Assembly (NCBI GenBank): GCA_043808235.1
Contig: JAZDFC010000105.1
Coordinates: 62,001 to 126,000 of the forward strand
Length of the DNA stretch: 64,000 nt
Reading direction: 5' to 3'
Source: JAZDFC01 sp043808235
GTDB taxonomy: Bacteria; Bacteroidota; Ignavibacteria; Ignavibacteriales; Melioribacteraceae
This document shows, piece after piece, positions 1 through 8,426 of the stretch (its first letter is position 1; each line of letters opens with the position of its first letter). A program made the position numbers and the translations under genes. A model generated the notes under the pieces. That model ran no database searches and was not told the origin of the DNA. It saw nothing but the letters and a program-made list of their open reading frames with translations.

Positions 1-1809
1 TTTTACTGTAACGAACGCGGTGATTTTTTCTTCTTTGTCTTTTTCAAGAAGATTAATAATAGATCTGCCTTTTGCAGCTCGCCCGCCTTCGGGAATTTCA
101 TGCACCTTTAACCAATAGCACTTTCCTCTATCGGTGAAAAACATAATGTAATGGTGGGTTGACGCAATAAACATGTGTTCGATAAAGTCATCTTCTTTTG
201 TACCTGCGCCGGTTACGCCTTTACCGCCGCGTGTTTGCCGCCGGTAACCGCTTACCGGGAATCTTTTTATAAATCCCTGATGAGAAATTGTAACAACAAC
301 ATCTTCTTCGGCAATTATATCTTCAAGAGAAAAATCTTTGTAGTCGTAAATTATTTCTGTTCGTCTTTCGTCGCCGTATTTTTCTTTCAAGACAATTAAT
401 TCTTCTTTTATAATCTGTTTTCTCTTTCTTTCGTTATCGAGGATGCCCTTTAATTTTTCGATCAGTTTGAGTGTTTCTTTGTATTCGTCTTCAATTTTCT
501 TTCTTTCAAGTCCTGTTAATCTCTGCAAGCGCATATCGAGTATAGCTTTCGCCTGAATCTCCGAGAGTTTGAATTTACGCATCAAGTTATGTTTGGCAGT
601 CTCAACATCGCGGGATTTTTTAATTGTCTCGATAACTTCATCGATATTATCGAGTGCAATAATGTATCCTTCCAATATATGCGCTCTACGCTCTGCCGCA
701 TCAAGCTCGAATTTTGTTCTTCTAATTAACACAACCATTCTATGATCGAGAAAATGTTGCATCATTTCCATAAGTGTTAATACTTTTGGAACGCCGTTCA
801 CCAGCGCAAGCATTATTACACCAAACGTTACCTGCATCTGTGTATGTTTGAAAAGCTGATTCAGTGTAACTGCGGGCTGCCCGTCTCTTTTCATTTCAAT
901 AACTACTCTCATTCCATCTCTATCCGACTCGTCGCGTATGTTTGAAATTCCTTCAATCTTTCCTTCTCTCACGAGCTCGGCAATTTTTTCGATCAAAGAG
1001 GCTTTATTAACCTGGTATGGAATTTCCGTAATAATAATATTTTCCCTGTCGTTTTTCAGCGTTTCAATGTTTGCTTTTGCTCTAAGTACAACCCTACCTC
1101 TTCCTGTTAGGAGCGCATCTCTCACTCCCTCGTAACCGTAAATTATACCTCCGGTTGGAAAATCCGGAGCCTTGACTATCTTTATCATATCCTCCGGTTT
1201 TACTTTCGGATTATCAATCAAAGTAATAAGCCCATCAATTACTTCGCTTATGTTATGCGGAGGAATGTTTGTTGCCATTCCAACCGCGATTCCGCTTGCA
1301 CCGTTAATGAGAAGGTTGGGCAAATATGACGGCATAACTGTTGGTTCTTGCAACGATTCATCAAAGTTATTAACGAAGTCAACCGTATTTTTGTCAAGGT
1401 CTCTCAACATTTCATCCGCAATGCGTGCGAGCCGTGCTTCCGTATAACGCATTGCCGCTGGTGAATCGCCGTCGACCGAACCAAAATTTCCCTGTCCATC
1501 CACAAGTGGATAGCGAAGCGACCACTCCTGCGCCATACGAACCATTGTATCATAAACAGCGGTATCGCCGTGCGGGTGATATTTACCGAGCACTTCGCCC
1601 ACTATTCTTGCGGATTTTTTATAGGGCTTATTATGAGGAACGCCGAGTTCGTGCATTCCAAACAAAACTCTGCGGTGAACTGGTTTTAGTCCATCTCTAA
1701 CATCAGGTAGAGCGCGTGCGACTATTACGCTCATTGCATAATCGATGTAGGATGATTTCATTTCTTCTTCGAGGGATACGGGTACTATTTTTTCAAAAAT
1801 GGTTGTCAT
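1..1809 (-). CDS. gyrA: DNA gyrase subunit A (3' end beyond the window)
   Basis: Subunit A of DNA gyrase makes the double-strand break and passes DNA to introduce negative supercoils. The 603 codons in view cover the breakage-reunion domain and the beginning of the C-terminal DNA-wrapping domain. The catalytic tyrosine is visible at residue 122 in the run AAMRYTEARL. The quinolone-determining stretch HPHGDTAVYD at residues 78-87 has Thr83 and Asp87. I chose the ATG at 1809-1807 because it gives the family N-terminus with EEEMKSSYIDYAMSVIV; no clear Shine-Dalgarno precedes it. It is the last gene of the minus-strand replication block and lies 13 bases after hepT. The reading frame is open to base 1, so the C-terminus is missing only because the window ends. 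Confidence 0.97.
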   Translation of the reverse strand, partial: MTTIFEKIVPVSLEEEMKSSYIDYAMSVIVARALPDVRDGLKPVHRRVLFGMHELGVPHNKPYKKSARIVGEVLGKYHPHGDTAVYDTMVRMAQEWSLRYPLVDGQGNFGSVDGDSPAAMRYTEARLARIADEMLRDLDKNTVDFVNNFDESLQEPTVMPSYLPNLLINGASGIAVGMATNIPPHNISEVIDGLITLIDNPKVKPEDMIKIVKAPDFPTGGIIYGYEGVRDALLTGRGRVVLRAKANIETLKNDRENIIITEIPYQVNKASLIEKIAELVREGKIEGISNIRDESDRDGMRVVIEMKRDGQPAVTLNQLFKHTQMQVTFGVIMLALVNGVPKVLTLMEMMQHFLDHRMVVLIRRTKFELDAAERRAHILEGYIIALDNIDEVIETIKKSRDVETAKHNLMRKFKLSEIQAKAILDMRLQRLTGLERKKIEDEYKETLKLIEKLKGILDNERKRKQIIKEELIVLKEKYGDERRTEIIYDYKDFSLEDIIAEEDVVVTISHQGFIKRFPVSGYRRQTRGGKGVTGAGTKEDDFIEHMFIASTHHYIMFFTDRGKCYWLKVHEIPEGGRAAKGRSIINLLEKDKEEKITAFVTVK

Positions 1810-1822
1810 GAATATTTATTTT

Positions 1823-2203
1823 TTATTGTTGGTTCTGTTTTTTAATTTCCGAAAGAATTTGAATTACTGTTTTATTTAGCAACGGAATATCGTCCTTACA
1901 AATTTTGAAAATAACTAATGCGTTGACTTCGGCATAATGGTGGGAAATAATGTCTCGTAATTTCATTATCTCAATCCATTCAATTTGCGGGTAGTTCTTT
2001 AAAAATTCTCTGTTCTTTTTATCTACGCTCTTAATTAGTTCTCCAACAACTTGTAACCTCATCGTGATCGCATCAAGCTTGGTCATGCCTTCCGGTTTGT
2101 TTGTAAAATCCTCGTGTGAATTTATATCGATAAATCTGGTGGTGATCAAATCAACACACTCTTTTATATCTTCAAACACACTTTGAATTATCTCAAGCGA
2201 CAA
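1823..2203 (-). CDS. hepT: HepT-like toxin of a MntA/HepT system
   Basis: This 126-residue, mostly helical protein carries the R-x4-H-x-Y motif of HEPN ribonucleases (Arg83, His88, Tyr90 in RDIISHHY). In characterised MNT/HepT pairs the HEPN protein is an RNase toxin that the nucleotidyltransferase partner inactivates by adding AMP to the motif tyrosine. The start codon is TTG at 2203-2201, and the gene overlaps the end of mntA by 11 bases, which suggests translational coupling. It sits between mgtE and gyrA, inside the otherwise conserved replication block, so it was probably inserted there. All motif residues are present, so it looks intact. Activity is inferred from the family. Confidence 0.85.
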   Translation of the reverse strand: MSLEIIQSVFEDIKECVDLITTRFIDINSHEDFTNKPEGMTKLDAITMRLQVVGELIKSVDKKNREFLKNYPQIEWIEIMKLRDIISHHYAEVNALVIFKICKDDIPLLNKTVIQILSEIKKQNQQ

Positions 2204-2492
2204 GAATTAAATCCTCGCTGATTATTCTTAAAAACTTTTCTTTAAGCCCGGCGTGTTTATGTACAAGACTTATTTTCCGATGGAACGATTCTTCCAAAAA
2301 AATATAAACTCCGCTTAATTTATGATAATCAACATCAAATATTTCGACGAACAAATCTATATCGCTTTCCTCGGTTTCTTCTCCTCTCGCGAAAGATCCA
2401 AATAAAGATATTTTTTCTACTCCGTATCTTTCCCTAAGAAACTCTTTGTTCTCTTTCAAAAAAGCCAATATATATTCTTTATCTATTTTCAT
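2193..2492 (-). CDS. mntA: MntA-like nucleotidyltransferase antitoxin
   Basis: This 99-residue minimal nucleotidyltransferase shows the signature G-S-x10-D-x-D: Gly32-Ser33, then Asp44 and Asp46 (GSFARGEETEESDID). Enzymes of this group transfer a nucleotide using two metals held by the acidic pair; the MntA branch neutralises its HepT partner by AMP transfer. The gene precedes and overlaps hepT by 11 bases, the usual order for the pair, and starts 20 bases after the mgtE stop, so it may be read through from the replication operon. The ATG lies in a perfect 11-bp tandem duplication that also creates an earlier ATG opening a four-codon reading frame whose TGA overlaps the real start (see the repeat entry). 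Confidence 0.85.
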   Translation of the reverse strand: MKIDKEYILAFLKENKEFLRERYGVEKISLFGSFARGEETEESDIDLFVEIFDVDYHKLSGVYIFLEESFHRKISLVHKHAGLKEKFLRIISEDLILVA

Positions 2493-2512
2493 TCTATTTT
2501 CATTCTATTTTC
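2491..2512. repeat. 11-bp tandem duplication at the mntA start
   Basis: ATTCTATTTTC occurs twice in perfect tandem (2491-2501 and 2502-2512), with part of a third copy at 2483-2490. On the coding (minus) strand this places two ATG codons 11 bases apart. The upstream one (2503-2501) reads Met-Lys-Ile-Glu-stop, and its TGA overlaps the mntA ATG. The repeat could tune antitoxin translation by re-initiation, but that is inference. Confidence 0.8.
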
Positions 2513-3505
2513 TCACAACACTATAGCCGCCAATCCCAAATAAAAAAGGATTGTGCAAACATCCGTTAACGCCAGCGTTATCGGTCCGGCAGAAATTTTG
2601 GGGTCGAGTTTTGTACCGTGTAAAATCGATGGAACACTCAATCCCCAGAATGTTGCTATCATCTCAACAAGTAAAACGCTAACACCAATAACTATTGCCG
2701 CTAATAAATCATGTTTCCAAATAAAAACAATAAGAAAAACCATAACACCGCAACTTAGACCAAGCAAGATTGCTGTTTTTGTTTCTTTCCATAAACTTTT
2801 CAAATACCACATGACAGTTGGTTTTGCGCTATGCAGCGCTTGAACCGTTAGCGTCATTGCCTGAATACTAACGCTTTCGCCAAGAGCAAGTATCAAAGTC
2901 AAAAAGAATGCTAATACAAGACTTTCGGCAAGAGTCGCCTCAAAGATTCCCGCAAATGTGGCGCAGATTGTACCGCTTGCTATTGTAGCCAAAAGCCAGG
3001 GAAGCCTTAACCTGAACGCTGTGAACGGCGAAGCAATTTTAATCTCGTTTATGTTAAAGCCGATTGTTTCAAAAATATCATTCACCTGCTGCCGGTCATC
3101 AATATCCGGTTCTAGATTCATCAGCTGCTCGGTGAATAAACTAACATCAACAATGCCAAGCAATTTCCCTTCCGTGTCAATAACAGGGAAGGCTAAAAAT
3201 TTATATGTAACAAAGAACTCGCATGCATCGTAAACCGTTGCCGTCATTGGAAGCGCCGCAATTCTTTTTACCATAATATTTTCAAGCAACAGATGGGGGT
3301 TGCCGGTTAACAATCTTCGTGTTGGCAACACACCTACTAGTTTTTGGTCGTCATCCACAACATAAAAATAAACAATCCGCTCGCCAACTCCTTCTTTTCT
3401 AATTTTACTTAGGGCCTCTTCAACGGAAAGATTTTTGTTTAATGCCGTAAAATCTTTTCGAACTAATTCAACAACCGGTTGTTCATATTTTGATTTTGTT
3501 TGCAT
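2513..3505 (-). CDS. mgtE: MgtE-family magnesium transporter, short form without the N domain
   Basis: The protein is a predicted inner-membrane Mg2+ channel/transporter of the MgtE (SLC41-like) family. Of its 330 residues, about 20-135 form a CBS-domain pair and about 165-330 form the membrane domain. The last helix has the expected family signature DPKISAGPITLALTD, whose aspartate corresponds to the pore-lining acidic residue. Family members are usually about 450 residues and start with an acidic cytosolic N domain that closes the channel at high Mg2+; here the protein begins almost directly at the CBS pair. The segment GESVSIQAMT replaces the usual GNAGTQ-like motif. It lies between gyrB and mntA on the same strand. 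The ion specificity is assumed from the family. Confidence 0.85.
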   Translation of the reverse strand: MQTKSKYEQPVVELVRKDFTALNKNLSVEEALSKIRKEGVGERIVYFYVVDDDQKLVGVLPTRRLLTGNPHLLLENIMVKRIAALPMTATVYDACEFFVTYKFLAFPVIDTEGKLLGIVDVSLFTEQLMNLEPDIDDRQQVNDIFETIGFNINEIKIASPFTAFRLRLPWLLATIASGTICATFAGIFEATLAESLVLAFFLTLILALGESVSIQAMTLTVQALHSAKPTVMWYLKSLWKETKTAILLGLSCGVMVFLIVFIWKHDLLAAIVIGVSVLLVEMIATFWGLSVPSILHGTKLDPKISAGPITLALTDVCTILFYLGLAAIVL

Positions 3506-3555
3506 CGCAATAGTTTTTTAAGAACACAAATAAAATTTTTTATCTCTACTATAAC

Positions 3556-5557
3556 TTAAACGTCGAGATTAGCATACTTTGCATGTTTTTCAATGAACGC
3601 TCGTCTCGGTTCAACAGCGTCTCCCATCAATGTTTCAAAAATTTTATCCGCAGCCGCTGCGCTTTCCAAATTAACTTGTAAAACCGTGCGTGTTTCGGGA
3701 TTCATGGTTGTTGACCAAAGTTGTTCCGGATTCATTTCGCCAAGACCCTTGTAACGTGAAATCACTATTTTTCTCGTAGATACTGTTGTTTCTTCGGCGC
3801 TTTCTGTTTCTTCCTCAATAATTTCTTCCTTTCCTTTAACATCAGCTTTCATTCGCTTAATAATTTTATCTCTTTCATCATCGTCAAATGCATACAACTC
3901 TTCTTTACCTTTTTTAATTTTATAAAGAGGCGGCTGGGCAATATAAATCCGCCCTGTATTAATTAAATCTTTCATATGCCTGTAAAAGAAAGTTAGAAGC
4001 AAAGTTCTAATATGGCTTCCGTCCACATCTGCATCTGCCATTAAAATAATTTTTCCGTAACGAGATTTTTCTGCATTAAATTCGTCGCCGATACCTGCGC
4101 CGACTGCCGATATAATGGCCTGGATTTCCTGATTTTTCCAAAACTTTATTAATCTTCGCTTTTTCAACGTTAATAATTTTTCCTCTAATCGGAAGTATTG
4201 CCTGGAATCTGCGGTCGCGTCCTTGCTTTGCAGAACCACCCGCCGAATCTCCTTCAACAATATAAATTTCGCAATGTTCGGGATCGTTAATTGAGCAATC
4301 GGCAAGCTTGCCCGGCAGATGCATGGAATCGAGTGCATTCTTTCTACGGACAAGATCCCGCGCTTTACGTGCAGCTTCTCGTGCTTCGGCAGATCGCATA
4401 CATTTATCAATTATCTTTTTCCCAACAGATGGATTTTCTTCGAGAAACTCCGAAAGTTTTTCGCCGACAATTGTTTCAACAATTGATTTTACTTCGCCAT
4501 TGCCGAGTTTCGTTTTTGTTTGTCCCTCGAATTGGGGCTCCATAACTTTTATTGATATTACTGCAGTTAGTCCCTCTTTAAAATCGTCGCCGGTCAATGT
4601 TATTTTGCTGTTCTCTTTTATAAGTCCGTTTTTATAAGCGTAGTTGTTGAACGTTCTCGTTAACGCTGTTCTAAAACCGACAAGATGCGTTCCGCCTTCG
4701 ATTGTATTTATATTGTTAACATAAGTATGAATATTCTCGGAATACGAATCGCTATACTCAAATGAAATCTCAACCGGTGTATTATCTCTCTCTCCCTCGA
4801 TGTAAACAGGTTTGTGTAAAGTGCCTCTTTGTTCATCAAGGTATTTAACAAAATCAACTAGACCGCCTTTGAATCTATATGTTTCTTCGAGTCCTTCTGC
4901 CTCATCTTTTAAATACATGGTGACTTCTTTATTTAGATAAGCAAGTTCTCTCATTCTCTCTGCTACAGTTTCGAAATTGAATTTTGTTGTTTTGAAAATT
5001 TCTCTGTCGGGTTTGAATGTTATCTTTGTTCCCGTCTTATCGCTTTTATATGTTCCGGTCTGTTTTACTTTTTCAACAGGTGTGCCCTGCTTATATTCTT
5101 GACTAAATATTTTTCCATCTCTTTTAACTTCCACACGCATCCATTCGGAAAGAGCATTGACCACGGAAACACCAACGCCATGCAATCCGCCGGAAACCTT
5201 GTACGAGTTTTTATCAAATTTACCGCCCGCATGAAGAACAGTCATTACAACTTCGAGCGCCGATTTTTTTTCTTCCGGATGAATGTCAACAGGAATACCA
5301 CGGCCCTGGTCTTCTACAACAACGCTTCCATCTTTCTTAATCGTAACAATAACTCTGTCGTTGTATCCCGCAAGCGCTTCGTCTATTGAGTTGTCAACAA
5401 CTTCGTTTATCAAGTGATGCAATCCTCTTGAACCAACATCGCCAATGTACATTGCCGGACGTTTCCGGACAGCTTCAAGTCCCTTTAATACATTTATGCT
5501 TTTTGCTGTATAGGAGTTTTGTGAATCATGATTTGAATTATTTTTCTTGTCTGCCAT
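3556..5557 (-). CDS. gyrB: DNA gyrase subunit B, interrupted by a one-base frameshift
   Basis: Subunit B is the ATPase of gyrase. The N-terminal reading frame (5557 down to 4076) has the GHKL ATPase motifs VVDNSIDEALAG, GRGIPV and GGLHGVGVSVVN, the transducer domain and the first TOPRIM motif EGDSAGG. The second TOPRIM motif DADVDG and the C-terminus are in another frame ending at 3556. The frames meet at a run of five T on the plus strand (4133-4137); with four, the reading ...KVLENQEIQAIISAVG... is restored and the protein would be 666 residues, a normal GyrB length. The break is in the middle of the catalytic TOPRIM domain of an essential gene, so a sequencing or assembly error is the most likely cause. 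It starts at ATG 5557, ten bases after dciA. Confidence 0.93.
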
Positions 5558-5566
5558 AGTTTTCTC

Positions 5567-5860
5567 TTAAGCTGTAAATTTTATTGCCGTAATAATTTTC
5601 TTACTAAAGAATTTATTAATTTTTTCTATCATCAAACTTCGTCTGATATTTAATTCGCTTCGCCACACAGAGTTTTCAACTCTTAAAAATAACGTTGCCT
5701 TCTCTGCTTTAACCGGTTTGGCTACTGATTTTAAATCCGGAAATATCTCTTTAAATTTTTCAACAACATCGTACTCTTCAATTGCATGACGCATCTTCTC
5801 GAACTCACGTTCATGGCTAAAAACATCAGCAAAACTTTTAAACGAACTAAGCGTTGACAA
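5567..5860 (-). CDS. dciA: DUF721 (DciA-like) protein
   Basis: This 97-residue protein belongs to the DUF721 family, whose best studied member DciA helps load the replicative helicase DnaB. The family is recognised from size, position between recF and gyrB, and the pattern VAKPVKAEKATLFLRVENSVWRSELN followed by a basic helix (the second strand typically reads L.V.V.....A.EL). The start overlaps the end of recF by 14 bases, so the two are likely co-translated. A start at 5860 is taken from the reading frame; a good alternative is not apparent. The helicase-loading role is inferred from the family, not shown here. Confidence 0.75.
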   Translation of the reverse strand: MSTLSSFKSFADVFSHEREFEKMRHAIEEYDVVEKFKEIFPDLKSVAKPVKAEKATLFLRVENSVWRSELNIRRSLMIEKINKFFSKKIITAIKFTA

Positions 5861-6959
5861 TTTTTCCTTCTCTTATTTCTATCATCAAATCGTTCTTGCT
5901 TTTTTCAAGTTTGTCCGTATTTGAAAAGTCGGTCATAGTAATAAAAGCCTGTCCGAGTTTTTTTAAATTCTCGCTAATTCGTGTTGCTCGGTGCGAATCC
6001 AATTCGCCAAATATATCGTCCATCAAAAACACAGGCGTTCTCGATAGTGCATCTTTAAGAAAAAAGAACTGAGCAAAACGCAACGCAATTTGAAAAGTTT
6101 TGTGCTGACCTTGCGAACCGTATTTGCGAATATCTCTATCGTTTATTTTGAAAAAAAACTCGTCCCGGTGCGGACCAACTAAGTTTGTTCCGCGTTTGAT
6201 TTCGTCTTCTCGCATTTTCTCTAAAGCAGCTTCAAATCTTTTCGCAATTATTTCAGAATCAACTGTATCTAAAAACTGGTAATCTATCCATGGCGTCTCT
6301 TTGTCGTTCATAATTTCAAAATATGCATCTTTAACATAGTTCTCAAAACGATTGATAAAATCTATTCGGTGTTTTACTATCTCCGTTCCAAGCGCAACAA
6401 CCGTAGATGTCCAAGCATCAAGTTGTTCGTATAAATTGCTGTTAGGTTTTTCTTTAATCTGCGAAAGCAGAGAAGACCTTTGGCGTAATGTTTTGTTATA
6501 ATCAAGCAGTATCTTCAAATATGTTTCGCTTGACTGTGAAATTACCGAATCAAAAAACTTTCTTCTCTCAGAAGGATTACCCAACGTTACTGCGTGATCA
6601 GATTGAGTAAGAGTAACAACCGGGAAGCGCCCAATAATAGACGCAGATCTCACAACCTGTTTATCGTCAACGAAAACAGTTTTTTTGTTTGTCTCAACAT
6701 CAAAAAACATTCGAACTTTGTTTAATGTCTGGTTAGAAAAAAAACCATTTATTTCAAAGGACGTTTCGCCAAAAGTAACGGATTCGCTATCGGCGGTTTG
6801 GTTCATACTTTTAGTTGTGCAAATGTAATAAATAGCCTCGAGCACCGTTGTTTTACCTTGCCCGTTGCCGCCAATAATATAATTCAACTCATCGGAAAAA
6901 TTAAAGTATGATTGATTATGAAGTCTAAAGTTATGTAACTCTAATTTCTTTAATACCAT
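5847..6959 (-). CDS. recF: RecF recombination mediator ATPase
   Basis: RecF is an SMC-like ATPase that helps load RecA at gapped DNA. The 370 residues start with the typical LKKLELHNFRLHNQSYFNF and the Walker A motif GGNGQGKTT at residues 30-38. Near the C-terminus is FLMDDIFGELD, the Walker B and D-loop region. The length is normal. It sits one base after dnaN on the same strand and overlaps dciA by 14 bases, in the dnaA-dnaN-recF order found near many bacterial origins. No anomaly was seen. Confidence 0.97.
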   Translation of the reverse strand: MVLKKLELHNFRLHNQSYFNFSDELNYIIGGNGQGKTTVLEAIYYICTTKSMNQTADSESVTFGETSFEINGFFSNQTLNKVRMFFDVETNKKTVFVDDKQVVRSASIIGRFPVVTLTQSDHAVTLGNPSERRKFFDSVISQSSETYLKILLDYNKTLRQRSSLLSQIKEKPNSNLYEQLDAWTSTVVALGTEIVKHRIDFINRFENYVKDAYFEIMNDKETPWIDYQFLDTVDSEIIAKRFEAALEKMREDEIKRGTNLVGPHRDEFFFKINDRDIRKYGSQGQHKTFQIALRFAQFFFLKDALSRTPVFLMDDIFGELDSHRATRISENLKKLGQAFITMTDFSNTDKLEKSKNDLMIEIREGKIVNA

Positions 6960-6960
6960 C

Positions 6961-8094
6961 TCAATTATTCAAACGAACAGGCATAAGCAGCATCAAAAGG
7001 TTTTCATTCTCCGCTTTCTTTACCGGCTCTATAATCACGGCTTTAGTAGCCGAGTGCAATTTAAATTCTATTTCTTCATGAACCGTAAGGTGACTTAAAA
7101 TATCATTAACATATGCTGAATTGAATCCTATATCAATCGGTTCGCCGTTATAATTACAAATAATATTTTCTGCTCCGGATGCACCGGTATCCAAATCCTC
7201 CGCTGAAATTTCAAGGCTATCGGTTTTAACCGAGAATTTTACTCTTCTTGTACTTGATGTGGAAAACAACATCATTCTTTTTACTGCACTATGTAGTTCT
7301 CTTGTATTTAATTTCAACATGTATTCGTTTTCAAGTGGAATAACGCTCGCGTAGTCGGGATATTTTTGTCCGATCAAACGTGTAATTAACTCAATATCAC
7401 TTAACAAAAAGGATACATGCGATTTACTCAAAAATATTTTTACATCTTTCTCGTCAAGTATTTTTAATAATACGCTAACAGCTCGTTCGGGTATCACATA
7501 TTGTTCATCGCTACCAATAGAAATATTTTTGTTCAACAAGTTTACAAGTCGGTGACCATCTGTAGTAACAAATCTTAGTCCTTCTTCACAAAATTCAAAC
7601 AACGTACCCATCATTGCTGGTCTCAATTCTTCTTTGCTCATTGCAAAGGCAGTCAATTCAAATGATCTTTTTAAAGCGTCACCGTTAAGAGCTATTTCAT
7701 TTATTTCAGTGCTCTCAATTTTATCTGTCGGGAAAGAAGGAATTTCAGGAAACTCATCTGGATTAAGATAGCTGAGTGTATATCGACCGTTATCGGTAAT
7801 GAGATCAAGTTTACCGGCGCGATTCATTTTAAAATAAATGGTTGTGTCTTTGAAAGACCGCACAATGTCGTATAGCAATTTAGCCGGTAAAATAAGACTA
7901 ACGTTCTCTTCCGAAATAACATTCATGGAAGATTTCAACGATATCTCTAAATCTGTGGCATAAATTGTCAGTTTCCCATCTTTAATTTCGAATAGGAAAT
8001 TTTCCAAAATTGGCATGGGCGTTCTTGTTGGAACGGCGGGAATTATTTTGGTTAACAGCTTTTCCAGTTCTTTACTATTAACTTTGAATTCCAT
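6961..8094 (-). CDS. dnaN: DNA polymerase III beta clamp
   Basis: The sliding clamp holds polymerase III and other DNA enzymes on the template. At 377 residues the protein has the normal three-fold length. It is recognised by the N-terminus MEFKVNSKELEKLLTKIIPAVPTR, the segment GRYTLSYLNPDEFPEIP in the first domain, and a hydrophobic C-terminus close to the usual peptide-binding end (MLLMPVRLNN instead of the common MPMR). It is followed after one base by recF. It is separated from dnaA by 332 gene-free bases rich in DnaA-box-like sites, rather than being immediately downstream. Confidence 0.97.
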   Translation of the reverse strand: MEFKVNSKELEKLLTKIIPAVPTRTPMPILENFLFEIKDGKLTIYATDLEISLKSSMNVISEENVSLILPAKLLYDIVRSFKDTTIYFKMNRAGKLDLITDNGRYTLSYLNPDEFPEIPSFPTDKIESTEINEIALNGDALKRSFELTAFAMSKEELRPAMMGTLFEFCEEGLRFVTTDGHRLVNLLNKNISIGSDEQYVIPERAVSVLLKILDEKDVKIFLSKSHVSFLLSDIELITRLIGQKYPDYASVIPLENEYMLKLNTRELHSAVKRMMLFSTSSTRRVKFSVKTDSLEISAEDLDTGASGAENIICNYNGEPIDIGFNSAYVNDILSHLTVHEEIEFKLHSATKAVIIEPVKKAENENLLMLLMPVRLNN

Positions 8095-8426
8095 TACACA
8101 ACTCCGATATCTTGAAAAATAAGTGAATAAAAATATTAAAAAACAGTCTCTTTATCAATTTATGAATAAAGGCTATTTATGAACAACCAACATGTTATTA
8201 ATTATATATTTTTATATTTCTTTTAAAAACTATGTAATAATAATTATAGTGTGGATATGTTGATATAACCTAAAATCACTTAATTTATATTAAAAACATC
8301 ATTATCTATTCGTAAAATTTGTGAATAACTTCTTGAGGTATTCTGCTTTATCAACAGAGTGTTGATAGTTATTAATTTATACACAAGTTATCAGACACAA
8401 ATTAACATGTTATCAACAAAAATATT
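8095..8426. other. Gene-free dnaA-dnaN spacer with DnaA boxes, candidate oriC part
   Basis: This 332-base stretch is very AT-rich, with an almost pure A/T run around 8196-8220. It holds exact matches to the DnaA box TTATNCACA at 8377-8385 (plus) and 8320-8328 (minus). One-mismatch versions lie at 8177-8185, 8348-8356 and 8410-8418 (plus) and 8250-8258 (minus). Weaker ones lie at 8258-8266 and 8360-8368 (minus). The last six sites fall within about 170 bases next to dnaA. An AT-rich unwinding element beside a box cluster is the classical build of an origin. That this one fires is inference. Confidence 0.7.

Noticed and set aside
1425..1700. 91-codon plus-strand frame inside gyrA
   Set aside because: It is antisense to a well-conserved part of gyrA, so it is a shadow of that gene.
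4133..4137. Programmed ribosomal frameshift in gyrB
   Set aside because: A five-A run on the coding strand lacks the usual slippery heptamer and a stimulating structure, and gyrB is not known to use one; an error is simpler.
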